DNA of 64,000 nucleotides from Pseudomonas viridiflava. Its GTDB lineage: Bacteria > Pseudomonadota > Gammaproteobacteria > Pseudomonadales > Pseudomonadaceae. A program made the position numbers and the translations under genes. The first letter of the stretch is position 1, and the number at the start of each line of letters is the position of its first letter. The DNA is taken from contig NZ_UTIQ01000016.1 of assembly GCF_900582625.1 (NCBI RefSeq), positions 1 to 64,000 of the forward strand. Reading direction: 5' to 3'. Shown in pieces: positions 54,407 to 64,000 of the stretch. The notes under the pieces are model-generated. The model had not been told where the DNA came from and made no database searches. It saw only the letters and a list, made by a program, of their open reading frames with translations.

Positions 54407-55995
54407 GCGGTTCTCCAGCGCGTTGCCCGCGCTTCGATAAATTGGCCGAGGGCGTTCAGGGCGGCGCCCGTGAGGCCGATGAGGAGCATGGCGGCCATTA
54501 CCTGATCCATGCGAAACAGCTGCTGCGCGCCGATCATCAAGGTGCCGATGCCGTAGCCCGAGGCCATGAAATATTCCGCGCCGATGGTGCCGAGCCAGGC
54601 GTAGATCAGACCCAGGCGCAGGCCCGCGAAAATCGCCGGCGTGGCGCCCGGAAGAATCAGTAGGCGCAAACGCTGGAACAGATTCAGGCGCAGCGCCGTA
54701 GCGGCTTCGCCCAACTGCGGCGACAGGTTGCGAATGCCCCGTTGAGTAGCCACCAGCAGCGGGAAAAACGCCGCCAGCCCGACGAACACCAACTTCGCCA
54801 ATTCACCCAGACCGAACCAGGCGGTGAGCAGTGGCACCCAGGCGAAAATCGCGATTTGGCGTAGCGCGGACAAACTCGGACCCAGCAGCCGGTCGGTGCG
54901 CGACGACAACCCCAGCACCACGCCCAGCACAAAGCCCAGACCGCCGCCGACCAGCAAACCGGCCAGCGCGCGCAGCAGGCTGTGGCCCATGGCGGTCAGC
55001 AAACTGCCGTCGCTCACGCCGGCATAGCCGCTGAGCACCACCTGCCAGGGGCTGACCAGCACGTTGCTGTCCACCCAATGCAATTGGCTAGCCGCCTGCC
55101 AGAGCGCCACCAGGCCCAGCGGCAACAGCCACGGCTGCCAGCGCTGCCAACCACTGCCCACGGGGCGGCGGCGAAACTCGGCGGTGGGCGGGTGCGGCCA
55201 GAACAACAGCGCGCGGTCGAGCAGGGTGATGCCGCGTTCCATCAGTACGCCGACGATGCCGATGATGAAGATGCAGACGAACACCACGTCGAGCATGAAC
55301 AACTGGCGGCCCCAGACCATCAGGTAGCCGATGCCTTCACTGGAGGCGAGCAACTCCACGGCCAGCAACGACGACCAGCCGGTGGCGAGCGCCAAGCGCA
55401 ACCCCCCCATAAACGACGGCAGGGCGGCGGGCAACACCAGGCGCCAGATCAGCAGGTAGGCCGGCAAGCGCAACACAGCGGCGGCTTCGCGCAATTTCGG
55501 CTGGGCGTCGCGCACGCCGACCAGGGTGTGGATGGTCACCGGCACCACCACGGCCTTGACCAGCACCACCAGCTTCAAGGTTTCACCAATGCCAAACAGC
55601 AGCATGAACAGCGGAATCCAGGCCAGGGTTGGAACCTGTGCAAGCGCGCTGAAGGTCGGGAATATCAGCCGTTCCGCCCGTGGGCTGAAGCCCAGCGTGG
55701 CGCCCAACACTGCGCCAACCGCCACGCCAACCGACAACCCCCAAAACAAGCGCTGCAGGCTGATCCACAAGTGACCGAGCAAATCGTCGCGGCCCAGTTC
55801 CACAGCGCTTTGCCAGACCAAAGCCGGCGCCGGCAGGGTTTGCGCGGACATCCAGCCGTAGCGCGCGGCCAGCGCCCAGAACACCAACAACAAGGCCGGC
55901 ACCACCCAAGGCCACAGCGCTTGGCGCGCAGCGGTTGGGCTGAAGGCGAAGCGTCGAGTGGGCGGATTCAACGTAAGGGGGCGGGCGCTTGCCAT
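54403..55995 (-). CDS. atsB: AtsB, sulfate-ester ABC permease with two fused TauC/SsuC-type domains
   Basis: 530 residues, about twice the size of SsuC or TauC. Two full permease domains are visible. The first includes HLWISLQRLFWGLSVGVAVG, LAQVPTLAWIPLFMLLFGIG and the EAA loop REAAAVLRLPAYLLIWRLVLPAALPSF. The second includes MGHSLLRALAGLLVGGGLGF, LRQIAIFAWVPLLTAWFGLG and GEAATALRLNLFQRLRLLILPGATPAIF. The duplication provides both membrane halves of the ABC importer in one chain. First gene of atsBCA, divergent from atsR. Confidence 0.92.
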
Positions 55996-56308
55996 ATCAG
56001 TAACCCGATGACGCGAAAGCAGGGAAGAAGGGCTTAGATATATTCTTCATAGGTATATCAAATTCGTTTATCTGCGCTTTTTAAGCTAAGAACTGCATTT
56101 AAGGGCCGCCCCCGCAGCCAGGCAAATGCCTTTCTTGAATACTTTTTATGCTTTTCCCGCATGGGCGTTCGGGGCCACGCTGATCATCACTTAGGTCATA
56201 TGGTTACTAAAAAATAATTTAATAGTATTTAAAGTTTTGTTCCTGCTGTGCCTTATTCGCGGCTCTAGCTGGCGCGGTGCCGGCATTTTTTGGCGGGAGC
56301 CTGCAACG
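55996..56308. other. Divergent atsB-atsR regulatory region
   Basis: 313 bases without a gene. AT-rich stretches at 56036-56066 and 56196-56240 probably carry the divergent promoters. The preceding sequence lacks an obvious dyad. Sulfur-starvation control (CysB/SftR-type) is expected from the pathway but no site is recognised. Confidence 0.45.
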
Positions 56309-57352
56309 ATGAATACCTTCTTTAACTCGGCATTGAGCCTGTTCGCCTCGCCGCTGCTGGCAGGATTACTCGGCGTGTTTCCGCTGGTGGCTCACGGCGC
56401 GCCAGAACCGCTGACGGAAATTCGCATCGCCGTGCCTGACCTCAGCGCGGTGGCCACCCACAGCGGCGGCGGCATCGTCGACGTGGTGCGCGAGCAACAA
56501 TTATTCGAAAAAGCGCTGGCGGCCGACGGCATCAAGGTTCAGTGGAATTTCTTCAAGGGCGCCGGTCCCGCTATTAACGAAGCATTCGCCAACGGCCAGG
56601 TCGATCTGGCGTACCTGGGCGACCTGGCGGCCATCGTCGGTAAATCCAACGGCCTCGACACCCGGCTGCTGAGCGCCACGGCGCGCGACGTGAAGCTGTA
56701 TCTCGGCGTGCTACCGGGTTCCGGTATTCAGTCGCTGGCGGATTTGAAGGGCAAGCGCGTGGGCATCTTCCGGGGTACCGCTGTGCAGCTGTCGTTCGAC
56801 GCTGCGCTCGTGAGCCAGGGCCTGACGGAGAAAGATATCAAGGTCATTAACCTGGACTTCACCGCGTCCACCTCGGCGCTGGTGGCCAAGCAAATCGACG
56901 CCACCTGGGGCGCTTCCAACCTGACGGCGCTGCGCGCGCGCGGCCTGGTCGACATTCCGCTGACCACCAAAGACCTTAACGGCGCCGGCAGTGTGCAGAG
57001 CGTACTGGTGGGTTCGGGGGCCTTTGTCGATGCGCACCCGGACATCGTCAAACGCCTGCTCAAGGCGCAGGAAACCGCCGTGCAGTGGGTCAGTGACGAG
57101 GCGAATAAAGAGGCGTACATCCAATTGGTCTCGCGCCTGGCGGGCTATCCGGCGCTGATTCTGCAAACCGACCTGGGCGATGAACAGCTTGGCCACTTGT
57201 TCCAGACCCGGCTGGACCCCGAGTTTCTCGGCAAGTTGGATGCGTCGATCAAACTGGCCGGTGAGCAGCGGCTGATTCGTAAACCCTTCAGCACCGCCGA
57301 GTGGCTGGCCAAAGACGTGGCAACTACGCAGCCGGCGGTGGCTGCGCAGTAG
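56309..57352 (+). CDS. atsR: AtsR, periplasmic sulfate-ester-binding protein
   Basis: 347 residues from ATG 56309. Signal peptide LFASPLLAGLLGVFPLVAHGA, then a TauA/SsuA-type solute-binding domain (IRIAVPDLSAVATHSGGGIVD, VDLAYLGDLAAIVGKSNG, LADLKGKRVGIFRGTAVQLSFDA, ATWGASNLTALRARGL). After the initiator, the mature protein contains no Met and no Cys, which is striking and fits expression under sulfur limitation. Divergent from atsB. The gene ends five bases before the stop of liuE. Confidence 0.93.
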   Translation: MNTFFNSALSLFASPLLAGLLGVFPLVAHGAPEPLTEIRIAVPDLSAVATHSGGGIVDVVREQQLFEKALAADGIKVQWNFFKGAGPAINEAFANGQVDLAYLGDLAAIVGKSNGLDTRLLSATARDVKLYLGVLPGSGIQSLADLKGKRVGIFRGTAVQLSFDAALVSQGLTEKDIKVINLDFTASTSALVAKQIDATWGASNLTALRARGLVDIPLTTKDLNGAGSVQSVLVGSGAFVDAHPDIVKRLLKAQETAVQWVSDEANKEAYIQLVSRLAGYPALILQTDLGDEQLGHLFQTRLDPEFLGKLDASIKLAGEQRLIRKPFSTAEWLAKDVATTQPAVAAQ

Positions 57353-57357
57353 CAGGG

Positions 57358-58260
57358 TTACTGCTTGGCGAGAAAGGCTTTGGCAGCCCGCGAACCGTTG
57401 GCCTTGCCCAGTACCTCGCAAATGCCTTGGCCCGCCGCGATCAGTTTCGCCATGTCGATGCCGGTGCTAATGCCCATGCCGTTGAGCATGTAGAGCACGT
57501 CTTCGGTGGCGACGTTGCCGGTGGCGCCCTTGGCATACGGGCAGCCGCCGAGGCCGGCGACGGAGCTGTCGAACACGGCGATGCCTTCTTGCAGGCTGGC
57601 GTAGATGTTCACCAGCGCCTGGCCGAACGTGTCGTGGAAATGGCCGGCGAGTTTGTCGCGGGCGATATCGCGACCGACCACCTCGAACAGCCGTCGGGTG
57701 CTGGCTGGCGTGCCGGTGCCGATGGTGTCGCCCAGCGAGACTTCGTAGCAGCCCATGGCGAACAGCTCCCGCGCAACCATGGCCACCTGTTCTGGCGCAA
57801 TCTCGCCCTCATACGGGCAGCCCAGCACGCAGGACACATAACCGCGCACGCTGACGTTGTGCTGCTGCGCCAACTCCATCACCGGCGCAAAGCGCGCCAG
57901 GCTCTCGCTGATCGAACAGTTGATGTTCTTCTGCGAAAACGCTTCCGAGGCCGCCGCGAATACCGCCACTTCGCTGACGCCGGCTTCAATCGCTGCTTCC
58001 AGGCCCTTGAGATTGGGGGTTAGCGCACCGTACGTAACGCCGGGCTGGCGCTGGAGCTGGGCAAACACCTCGGCGGAGCCGGCCATTTGCGGCACCCACT
58101 TGGGCGACACGAAACTGCCAACCTCGATATAGCGCACGCCAGCGGCCGACAGCTGATCGACCAAGCGCACCTTGGCGTCGACGCTGATGGCCTGTTGTTC
58201 ATTCTGTAAACCGTCGCGCGGGCCGACTTCGACCAGGCGGACGTGGGTGGGCAAGACCAT
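57358..58260 (-). CDS. liuE: LiuE, hydroxymethylglutaryl-CoA lyase
   Basis: 300 residues from ATG 58260 (MVLPTHVRLVEVGPRDGLQNE) with GGGAG upstream. HMG-CoA lyase TIM barrel: EVGPRDGLQNEQ at the N terminus, SVRGYVSCVLGCPYEG with the conserved Cys, HFHDTFGQALVN and the glycine-loop Cys in AGLGGCPYAKGATGNVATEDV. Cleaves HMG-CoA to acetoacetate and acetyl-CoA, the last step of leucine and acyclic-terpene breakdown. Last gene of liuABCDE. Confidence 0.95.
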   Translation of the reverse strand: MVLPTHVRLVEVGPRDGLQNEQQAISVDAKVRLVDQLSAAGVRYIEVGSFVSPKWVPQMAGSAEVFAQLQRQPGVTYGALTPNLKGLEAAIEAGVSEVAVFAAASEAFSQKNINCSISESLARFAPVMELAQQHNVSVRGYVSCVLGCPYEGEIAPEQVAMVARELFAMGCYEVSLGDTIGTGTPASTRRLFEVVGRDIARDKLAGHFHDTFGQALVNIYASLQEGIAVFDSSVAGLGGCPYAKGATGNVATEDVLYMLNGMGISTGIDMAKLIAAGQGICEVLGKANGSRAAKAFLAKQ

Positions 58261-58290
58261 TTCACTCTCCCAAAACAACATCGTTCTACT

Positions 58291-58351
58291 GTACGAGCGA
58301 GCTTGCTCGCGAATGGCGTTTGCAGGGTTCGCGAGCAAGCTCGCTCCTACA
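58291..58351. repeat. REP doublet inside the liu operon (liuD-liuE junction)
   Basis: GTACGAGCGAGCTTGCTCGCGAA at left, complement of GTAGGAGCGAGCTTGCTCGCGAA at right. The fourth stem variant in this window (CGAGC/GCTCG). Confidence 0.9.
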
Positions 58352-58370
58352 ACAGCAACAGCAGTTGCGT

Positions 58371-60305
58371 TTATTCCAGCTCCACCAACACCGCACCTTC
58401 GGCCACCATTTCGCCTTCGGCGCAGTACAGCGCTTTGACGGTGCCATCGTGCGGGGCGCGGATGCTGTGTTCCATTTTCATCGCTTCCAGTACCACCAGC
58501 GGCGTGCCGGCTTGAACGGTTTGGCCGGCTTCTACCAGCACGCGCACGATACTGCCGTTCATGGGCGCCGTCAGCCCGCCGTGCTGCTGATGGCTGGCCT
58601 CGGCAGCGGCGATGGGGTCGAACTGTTGCACGGCGTGCAGCTCGTTATTCCAGCGCAGGAACAAGGTCGTGCCTTGGCGGATGGCCAGGTGCTGGGTGGT
58701 GACGCCGTTGGCGTTTACCCGTAGCTGATCGCCTTGGCGCGTGATGGTCGCGTCGGCGTCGCGAAGGCGCACCACGCGTTGCTCGCCAGCGCAGGTCAGG
58801 TGCAGGTCGGTTTCGCTGGCCAGGCCGGCGCGCCAACCCGTGCTGGCGGCCCACGGGCTGTGCGGATCATCGTCACGCCACACAGGCGTTGCGGTCAGCT
58901 GCCAGGCGCGGGCGGCCAGTTGCCAGAAGGCTTCGGGCCGTTCGCCGGGAGGCGGCAGCAGCTCGGGCTGAAAGCGCGGAATAAAGCCGGTATCCAGCTC
59001 GGCGGCGGCGAAGGCGGGGTGCGCGAGAATGCGCTGCAAGAACGCCAGGTTGGTCTTTAGGCCGCCTACGGCAAATTCGCCGAGCATGGCCAACAAACGC
59101 AGGCGCGCTTCCTCGCGGTTTTCGCCCCAGGCAATCAACTTGCCCAGCATCGGGTCGTAGAACGGCGACACCGCGTCGCCTTCCGCCACACCGCTGTCCA
59201 CGCGCCGACCCGCGCCAGGTGCCGATTCGCGGTACAGCTGCAAGGTGCCGGTGGCGGGCAGGAAGTCGTTGTCGGGGTCTTCGGCGTACAGGCGCACTTC
59301 AATGGCATGGCCTATCAACGGCACCTGCTCTTGCGTTAGCGGCAGCGCTTCGCCGCGCGCCACGCGAATTTGCCAGGCCACCAGGTCGAGGCCGGTGATG
59401 GCTTCGGTGACCGGGTGCTCCACTTGCAGGCGCGTGTTCATTTCCATAAAGAAAAAGTCGCCGCGCGCATCCAGCAAAAACTCCACCGTGCCGGCGCCCA
59501 CGTAGCCGATGGCCTGGGCCGCTTTAACGGCCGCTTCGCCCATGGCCCGGCGCTGCTCAGGGCTAAGGCCGGGGGCGGGGGCTTCTTCGACGACTTTCTG
59601 GTGGCGGCGCTGAATCGAGCAATCGCGTTCGTTGAGGTACAAGCAGTGGCCGTGCATGTCGGCGAACACCTGGATCTCCACGTGCCGAGGTTTGAGCACG
59701 TATTTTTCCACCAGCATCTGGCTGTTGCCAAACGAGGACAGCGCCTCGCGCTGCGCAGACGCCAAGGCCTCGGCCAACTCGCCCTCGTGCTCGACCACTT
59801 TCATGCCTTTGCCGCCACCGCCGGCCGTGGCTTTGAGCAGCACCGGATAGCCGATGCGCTGGGCGGCGTCGCGGAAGGTGGCGAGGTCTTGCGCCTCGCC
59901 GTGGTAGCCGGGCACCAGCGGAACGCCAGCTTTTTCCATCAGCGCTTTGGCGGCCGACTTGCTGCCCATGGCGTCGATGGCAGAGGCGGGCGGGCCGAGA
60001 AAAATCAGCCCGGCCGCTTCGATGGCCCGGGCGAAATCGGCGTTTTCGGAGAGAAAACCGTAACCGGGGTGGATTGCCTGGGCGCCGCTGGCCTGAGCGG
60101 CGGCGATCAGTTTGTCGATGCGCAGGTAGCTCTCAGCCGGCTTGGCGCCGCCCAGATTCACGGCGCTGTCGGCCTCGCGCACATGGCGGGCGCGGCGGTC
60201 GATGTCGCTGTGCACGGCCACGGTGCTCAGGCCCATGGCCTTTGCCGTGCGCATCACGCGGCAGGCGATCTCGCCTCGGTTGGCGACGAGTAAACGGTTG
60301 ATCAT
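58371..60305 (-). CDS. liuD: LiuD, methylcrotonyl-CoA carboxylase alpha (biotin carboxylase/carrier) subunit
   Basis: 644 residues. Biotin carboxylase domain: RLLVANRGEIACRVMRTAKA, ATAGGGGKGMKVVEHEGE with the ATP-grasp glycine loop, ERDCSIQRRHQKVVEEAPAP, FFMEMNTRLQVEHPVTE. The C-terminal biotinyl domain has EAMKMEHSI with biotin at Lys610. Carboxylates biotin for transfer to methylcrotonyl-CoA by LiuB. Overlaps the liuC stop by four bases (ATGA). Confidence 0.96.
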   Translation of the reverse strand: MINRLLVANRGEIACRVMRTAKAMGLSTVAVHSDIDRRARHVREADSAVNLGGAKPAESYLRIDKLIAAAQASGAQAIHPGYGFLSENADFARAIEAAGLIFLGPPASAIDAMGSKSAAKALMEKAGVPLVPGYHGEAQDLATFRDAAQRIGYPVLLKATAGGGGKGMKVVEHEGELAEALASAQREALSSFGNSQMLVEKYVLKPRHVEIQVFADMHGHCLYLNERDCSIQRRHQKVVEEAPAPGLSPEQRRAMGEAAVKAAQAIGYVGAGTVEFLLDARGDFFFMEMNTRLQVEHPVTEAITGLDLVAWQIRVARGEALPLTQEQVPLIGHAIEVRLYAEDPDNDFLPATGTLQLYRESAPGAGRRVDSGVAEGDAVSPFYDPMLGKLIAWGENREEARLRLLAMLGEFAVGGLKTNLAFLQRILAHPAFAAAELDTGFIPRFQPELLPPPGERPEAFWQLAARAWQLTATPVWRDDDPHSPWAASTGWRAGLASETDLHLTCAGEQRVVRLRDADATITRQGDQLRVNANGVTTQHLAIRQGTTLFLRWNNELHAVQQFDPIAAAEASHQQHGGLTAPMNGSIVRVLVEAGQTVQAGTPLVVLEAMKMEHSIRAPHDGTVKALYCAEGEMVAEGAVLVELE

Positions 60306-61102
60306 GACTGCGGCTCCTGCCAGGCGGGTTTGCGCTTGGCCAGAAAGGCTTGCAGGCCTTCCTGACCTTCGGCGCTGACGCGGATTCGAGCGATGGCGTT
60401 TTCGGTATAGCGGCGCAGGGCCGGGGTCAGCGCGCCAGTGCCTACTTCATGCAGCAATTGCTTGCTGGCCTGCATGGCTAACGGACTGTTGAGCAGCAGG
60501 TTGGCGACCCAGCGTTCTACTTCCGCCTCCAGCTCGTCAGGTTCGTAGCACTCGGCCAACAAGCCCAACTGCTGCGCACGTTGGCCGTCGAAGCGTTCGG
60601 CGGTCAGCGCAAAGCGGCGCGCGGCCCGCTCGCCGATGGCTTGCACCACGAACGGGCTGATGACCGCAGGCGCCAGGCCGATGCGCACTTCCGACAGGCT
60701 GAACTGCGCATCGCGCGCGCCGATGGCCATGTCGCAGCAACTGATCAGGCCGATGGCACCGCCAAACGCCGCACCTTGCACCACAGCCACGGTGGGGATT
60801 TTCAACTGATGCAGGCTGTACATCAGGTCGGCCAACTCACGGGCGTCGTTGAGGTTGGCGCTGTAGTCGAGGTTGGACGATTGCTGCATCCAGGCCAGGT
60901 CGGCGCCGGCGCAAAAGTGTTTGCCACGCCCGCGCAGCAGCATGAAGCGAATACTGCGGTCGGCCTTGATGATGTCCAACGCCAGAACCAGCTCGCGGAT
61001 CATCTGGGCATTGAAGGCGTTGTTCTTGTCCGCACGATTCAGCCACAGGGTGGCGATGCCGTTGGCGGTGATATCGAGTTCGATGGTGGTGAAGTCAGTC
61101 AT
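60302..61102 (-). CDS. liuC: LiuC, methylglutaconyl-CoA hydratase
   Basis: 266 residues of the crotonase family. Oxyanion-hole segments LRGRGKHFCAGADLAWM (first Gly/Ala) and AAFGGAIGLISCCDMAIGA, then FSLSEVRIGLAPAVISPFV with the catalytic Glu of the LSEVRIGLAP motif. Hydrates 3-methylglutaconyl-CoA to HMG-CoA. Preceded by a REP doublet at the liuB junction. Confidence 0.94.
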   Translation of the reverse strand: MTDFTTIELDITANGIATLWLNRADKNNAFNAQMIRELVLALDIIKADRSIRFMLLRGRGKHFCAGADLAWMQQSSNLDYSANLNDARELADLMYSLHQLKIPTVAVVQGAAFGGAIGLISCCDMAIGARDAQFSLSEVRIGLAPAVISPFVVQAIGERAARRFALTAERFDGQRAQQLGLLAECYEPDELEAEVERWVANLLLNSPLAMQASKQLLHEVGTGALTPALRRYTENAIARIRVSAEGQEGLQAFLAKRKPAWQEPQS

Positions 61103-61138
61103 TGCACAAATCTCTGTGTGGAACTGGGCTGGCTTTTT

Positions 61139-61207
61139 GTGGGAGAGGCTTCAGCCTTGATGGGATGCTGAAGAAATCAAAAGCATCGAGGCTCAAACCT
61201 CTCCTAC
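61139..61207. repeat. REP doublet inside the liu operon (liuB-liuC junction)
   Basis: GTGGGAGAGGCTTCAGCCTTGA at left and the complement of GTAGGAGAGGTTTGAGCCTCGA at right. Less perfect than the other doublets. Confidence 0.85.
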
Positions 61208-61228
61208 AGGAAACGCCGTTCAGCTGAA

Positions 61229-62836
61229 CTACATCCGGAACACACCGAACTGGGTGGGCTCTATCGGCGCGTTCAGACTTGCGGAAAGTGCCAGGCCCAA
61301 CACCTCGCGGGTTTGCGCAGGGTCAATCACGCCGTCATCCCACAGCCGCGCGCTCGAGTAATAGGGGTGACCCTGCTGTTCGTATTGCGCCAGGATCGGC
61401 TGCTTGATCGCCGCTTCTTCCTCGGCGCTCAGTTGCTGGCCGCTGCGTTCGGCTTGCTCGCGTTTCACCTGCGCCAGCACGCCCGCCGCCTGCTCGCCGC
61501 CCATCACGCCGATGCGCGCGTTGGGCCACATCCACAGAAAGCGCGGGTCATACGCGCGGCCGCACATACCGTAATTACCGGCGCCGAAACTGCCGCCGAT
61601 AATCACCGTGAACTTCGGCACTTTGGCACACGCCACCGCGGTCACCAGCTTGGCGCCGTGCTTGGCGATGCCGCCAGCTTCGTATTTCTGCCCGACCATA
61701 AAGCCGGTGATGTTCTGCAAAAACAGCAACGGGATGCCGCGCTGGCACGCCAGCTCGATAAAGTGCGCGCCTTTTTGCGCCGACTCGGCGAACAAAATGC
61801 CGTTGTTGGCAATGATCGCCAGCGGGTAACCGTTGAGGTGGGCGAAGCCGCATACCAGCGTGCTGCCGAACAGGGCTTTGAATTCATCGAACACCGAGCC
61901 GTCGACCAGGCGGGCAATCACCTCGCGCACATCGAACGGTTGCTTGGCGTCGGCGGGAATCACGCCGTAAATCTCATCGCTGGCATACAGCGGCGGTTGC
62001 GGCGCGCGGCTGTTCAATTGGCCTTGCTTGCGCCAGTTGAGATGGCTGATGCAGCGGCGCGCCAGGGCTAGCGCGTGGTCGTCATCTTCGGCGTAATGGT
62101 CGGCGACGCCGGAGGTTTTGCAATGCACGTCGGCACCGCCGAGGTCTTCGGCGCTCACCACTTCACCCGTGGCAGCGCGCACCAGCGGCGGCCCGGCGAG
62201 GAAAATGGTGGCCTGGTTGCGGACCATGATGGTTTCGTCCGACATCGCCGGCACGTAGGCGCCGCCGGCCGTACACGAGCCCATGACCACGGCGATTTGC
62301 GGGATGCCCATGGCGCTCATGTTCGCTTGGTTGAAGAAAATGCGGCCGAAGTGTTCGCGGTCGGGGAACACCTCGTCCTGACGCGGCAGGTTGGCGCCGC
62401 CCGAATCCACCAGATAGATGCAGGGCAGGCGGTTTTCCTTGGCGATGGTTTGTGCGCGCAGGTGCTTCTTCACCGTGAGCGGGTAGTAGCTGCCGCCTTT
62501 GACCGTGGCGTCATTGGCCAAAATCATGCACTCCACGCCCTCGACGCGACCGATGCCGGCAATCACCCCAGCGGCCGGCACGTCTTCGCCGTACACCTCG
62601 TGGGCCGCCAGTTGGCCGACTTCAAGAAAGGCCGAGCCGGGGTCGAGCAGACGGTTAATGCGTTCGCGCGGCAGCAACTTGCCCCGCGAGGTGTGGCGTT
62701 CCTGCGCCTTGGCGCCGCCGCCTTGCTGCACCTGGGCGAGGAGGGCGCGCAGGTGCTTGACCTGCTCGAGCATTGCATCGGTATTGGCCGCGAATTCGGG
62801 GCTGCGGGTGTTGATGTGGGTGGTGAGGATGGCCAT
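61229..62836 (-). CDS. liuB: LiuB, methylcrotonyl-CoA carboxylase beta (carboxyltransferase) subunit
   Basis: 535 residues. Carboxyltransferase domains: [99 protein letters not shown]. Normal length. Transfers the carboxyl from LiuD biotin to 3-methylcrotonyl-CoA, giving 3-methylglutaconyl-CoA. Between REP doublets on both sides. Confidence 0.96.
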   Translation of the reverse strand: MAILTTHINTRSPEFAANTDAMLEQVKHLRALLAQVQQGGGAKAQERHTSRGKLLPRERINRLLDPGSAFLEVGQLAAHEVYGEDVPAAGVIAGIGRVEGVECMILANDATVKGGSYYPLTVKKHLRAQTIAKENRLPCIYLVDSGGANLPRQDEVFPDREHFGRIFFNQANMSAMGIPQIAVVMGSCTAGGAYVPAMSDETIMVRNQATIFLAGPPLVRAATGEVVSAEDLGGADVHCKTSGVADHYAEDDDHALALARRCISHLNWRKQGQLNSRAPQPPLYASDEIYGVIPADAKQPFDVREVIARLVDGSVFDEFKALFGSTLVCGFAHLNGYPLAIIANNGILFAESAQKGAHFIELACQRGIPLLFLQNITGFMVGQKYEAGGIAKHGAKLVTAVACAKVPKFTVIIGGSFGAGNYGMCGRAYDPRFLWMWPNARIGVMGGEQAAGVLAQVKREQAERSGQQLSAEEEAAIKQPILAQYEQQGHPYYSSARLWDDGVIDPAQTREVLGLALSASLNAPIEPTQFGVFRM

Positions 62837-62865
62837 GGGGCGCTCCAGGCGATGCGTTTGGTACC

Positions 62866-62930
62866 TGTGGGAGCGGCTTTAGCCGCGATGCTTTTAGATC
62901 AACAACATCGCGGCTAAAGCCGCTCCTACA
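62866..62930. repeat. REP doublet inside the liu operon (liuA-liuB junction)
   Basis: GTGGGAGCGGCTTTAGCCGCGA and the complement of GTAGGAGCGGCTTTAGCCGCGA, a near-perfect inverted pair with a 15-base spacer. Confidence 0.92.
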
Positions 62931-62949
62931 GTCGATGTAGGGCTGGTGG

Positions 62950-64000
62950 TCAACGGGTCTCGTTAAACAATTCCCGCCCAATCAACATCCGCCGAATTTC
63001 GCTGGTGCCGGCGCCGATCTCGTACAGCTTGGCGTCGCGCAGTAATCGGCCGGTGGGGAATTCGTTGATGTAGCCGTTGCCACCCAGAATCTGGATGGCG
63101 TCCAGTGCCATTTGCGTGGCGCGCTCGGCGCTGTAGAGGATCACCCCGGCGGCGTCTTTGCGCGTGGTTTCGCCACGGTCGCAGGCATTCGCCACGGCGT
63201 ACAGGTAGGCGCGGCTGGCGTTGAGCTGGGTGTACATGTCGGCGACTTTGCCCTGGATCAGCTGGAATTCGCCGATGGCCTGGCCGAACTGCTTGCGGTC
63301 GTGGATGTAAGGCACCACCACGTCCATGCAGGCTTGCATGATGCCGACCGGGCCGCCGGACAACACCACGCGCTCGTAGTCGAGGCCGCTCATGAGCACT
63401 TTCACGCCGCCATTGAGGACGCCGAGAATGTTTTCTTCTGGCACTTCAACGTCATCGAAAAACAGCTCGCAGGTGTTGGAGCCGCGCATGCCGAGCTTGT
63501 CGAATTTGTTGCTGCGCGAGAAACCCTTCCAGTCGCGCTCGACGATAAACGCGGTGATGCCGTGGGCGCCTTTTTCCAGATCGGTTTTCGCGTAGATCAC
63601 GTAGGTGTTGGCGTCTGGCCCGTTGGTGATCCAGGTTTTGCTGCCATTGAGCACGTAGCGGTCGCCGCGTTTGTCGGCGCGCAGTTTCATCGACACCACG
63701 TCCGAGCCGGCGTTGGGCTCGCTCATGGCGAGGGCGCCGACGTGCTCGCCGCTGATCAGTTTCGGCAGGTACGTGGCCTTTTGCTCGGCGGTGCCGTTGC
63801 GGTTGATCTGGTTCACGCAGAGGTTGGAATGCGCGCCGTATGACAAACCCACCGAGGCCGAGCCGCGGCTGATTTCTTCAATCGCCACCACGTGCGCCAG
63901 GTAACCGAGGCCGGCGCCGCCGTATTCCTCGCTGACGGTAATGCCCAGCAGGCCCATGTCGCCGAACTTGCGCCACATGTCGTGGGGGAACAGGTTGTCG
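62950..64000 (-). CDS. liuA: LiuA, isovaleryl-CoA dehydrogenase (N terminus beyond the window)
   Basis: About 350 visible residues; the frame continues past 64000, reading [19 protein letters not shown] at the edge. Acyl-CoA dehydrogenase family: [22 protein letters not shown]-contact [32 protein letters not shown], then [21 protein letters not shown], in which the Glu of DYERVVL is at the catalytic position special to isovaleryl-CoA dehydrogenases. The C terminus has the [18 protein letters not shown] end. Makes 3-methylcrotonyl-CoA, the first liu step. A LiuR regulator may lie just outside. Confidence 0.94.
   Translation of the reverse strand, partial: DNLFPHDMWRKFGDMGLLGITVSEEYGGAGLGYLAHVVAIEEISRGSASVGLSYGAHSNLCVNQINRNGTAEQKATYLPKLISGEHVGALAMSEPNAGSDVVSMKLRADKRGDRYVLNGSKTWITNGPDANTYVIYAKTDLEKGAHGITAFIVERDWKGFSRSNKFDKLGMRGSNTCELFFDDVEVPEENILGVLNGGVKVLMSGLDYERVVLSGGPVGIMQACMDVVVPYIHDRKQFGQAIGEFQLIQGKVADMYTQLNASRAYLYAVANACDRGETTRKDAAGVILYSAERATQMALDAIQILGGNGYINEFPTGRLLRDAKLYEIGAGTSEIRRMLIGRELFNETR

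Noticed and set aside
54982..56037. 351-codon plus-strand frame opposite atsB
   Set aside because: Gln/His-rich antisense shadow without domain features.

Overview
The window looks like chromosome from a fluorescent-group Pseudomonas. The evidence is the high GC, the REP doublets with a GTGGGAG head, and several gene sets that are typical of the genus: mexS/mexT-mexEF-oprN, lapD-lapG, rssB-rssC, earP-efp, tonB-exbB-exbD, the atsRBCA sulfate-ester locus and the liu leucine/isoprenoid operon. All assignments rest on reading translations and motifs. No database search was run.

Layout. 1-2.7 kb: wreck of a two-partner-secretion giant protein. A TPS secretion domain runs out of frame into an array of C80-like cysteine-protease domains (one active-looking, two degenerate) and a GEAH-type domain. 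2.7-7.3 kb: MFS exporter, DUF1272 and GlxA-type regulator, then topoisomerase IB and a DUF421 membrane protein. 7.6-9.6 kb: tonB-exbB-exbD. 9.7-16 kb: GST, patatin, a small lipoprotein, and a four-gene run (DoxX, ABM monooxygenase, Tat-exported amidohydrolase, isochorismatase-like hydrolase). 16-24 kb: lapG-lapD biofilm-release pair, membrane DUF454, UPF0149, recQ, a diguanylate cyclase and DUF4404. 24-29.2 kb: HAD-like protein, mlaA, PilZ, rssB, rssC, tal. 29.4-37.7 kb: complete mexEF-oprN efflux operon with mexT and divergent mexS. 37.7-45.7 kb: dusA, a lipoprotein, a single-chain triple RidA protein, an EAL protein, saccharopine-dehydrogenase-like protein, LysR, HPP-CBS protein and a small unknown. 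45.8-51.7 kb: earP-efp, ohrR-ohr, LysR, DUF1127, DUF3291 and a YcaQ-like winged-helix protein. 51.9-57.4 kb: sulfate-ester uptake and arylsulfatase. 57.4 kb to the end: liuEDCBA, with liuA cut by the window edge.

How genes work together. LapD (c-di-GMP receptor) and LapG (periplasmic protease) form one switch. A diguanylate cyclase, a PilZ protein and an EAL protein add to the c-di-GMP content of the window. MexS and MexT are the known control pair for the adjacent efflux pump. EarP rhamnosylates Arg32 of EF-P, encoded next to it. AtsR/B/C import sulfate esters that AtsA hydrolyses. LiuA-E carry isovaleryl-CoA to acetoacetate and acetyl-CoA.

Most unusual items: (i) two long intergenic hairpins with unrelated stem sequences but the same conserved 6x6 unpaired internal loop at the same place, which suggests a structured element family; (ii) three RidA domains fused in one chain with active-site residues divided among the domains; (iii) the TPS/C80 deletion fusion with pseudo-protease domains; (iv) the sulfur-poor ats proteins and a duplicated, fused AtsB permease; (v) REP doublets in three of the four liu gene junctions.
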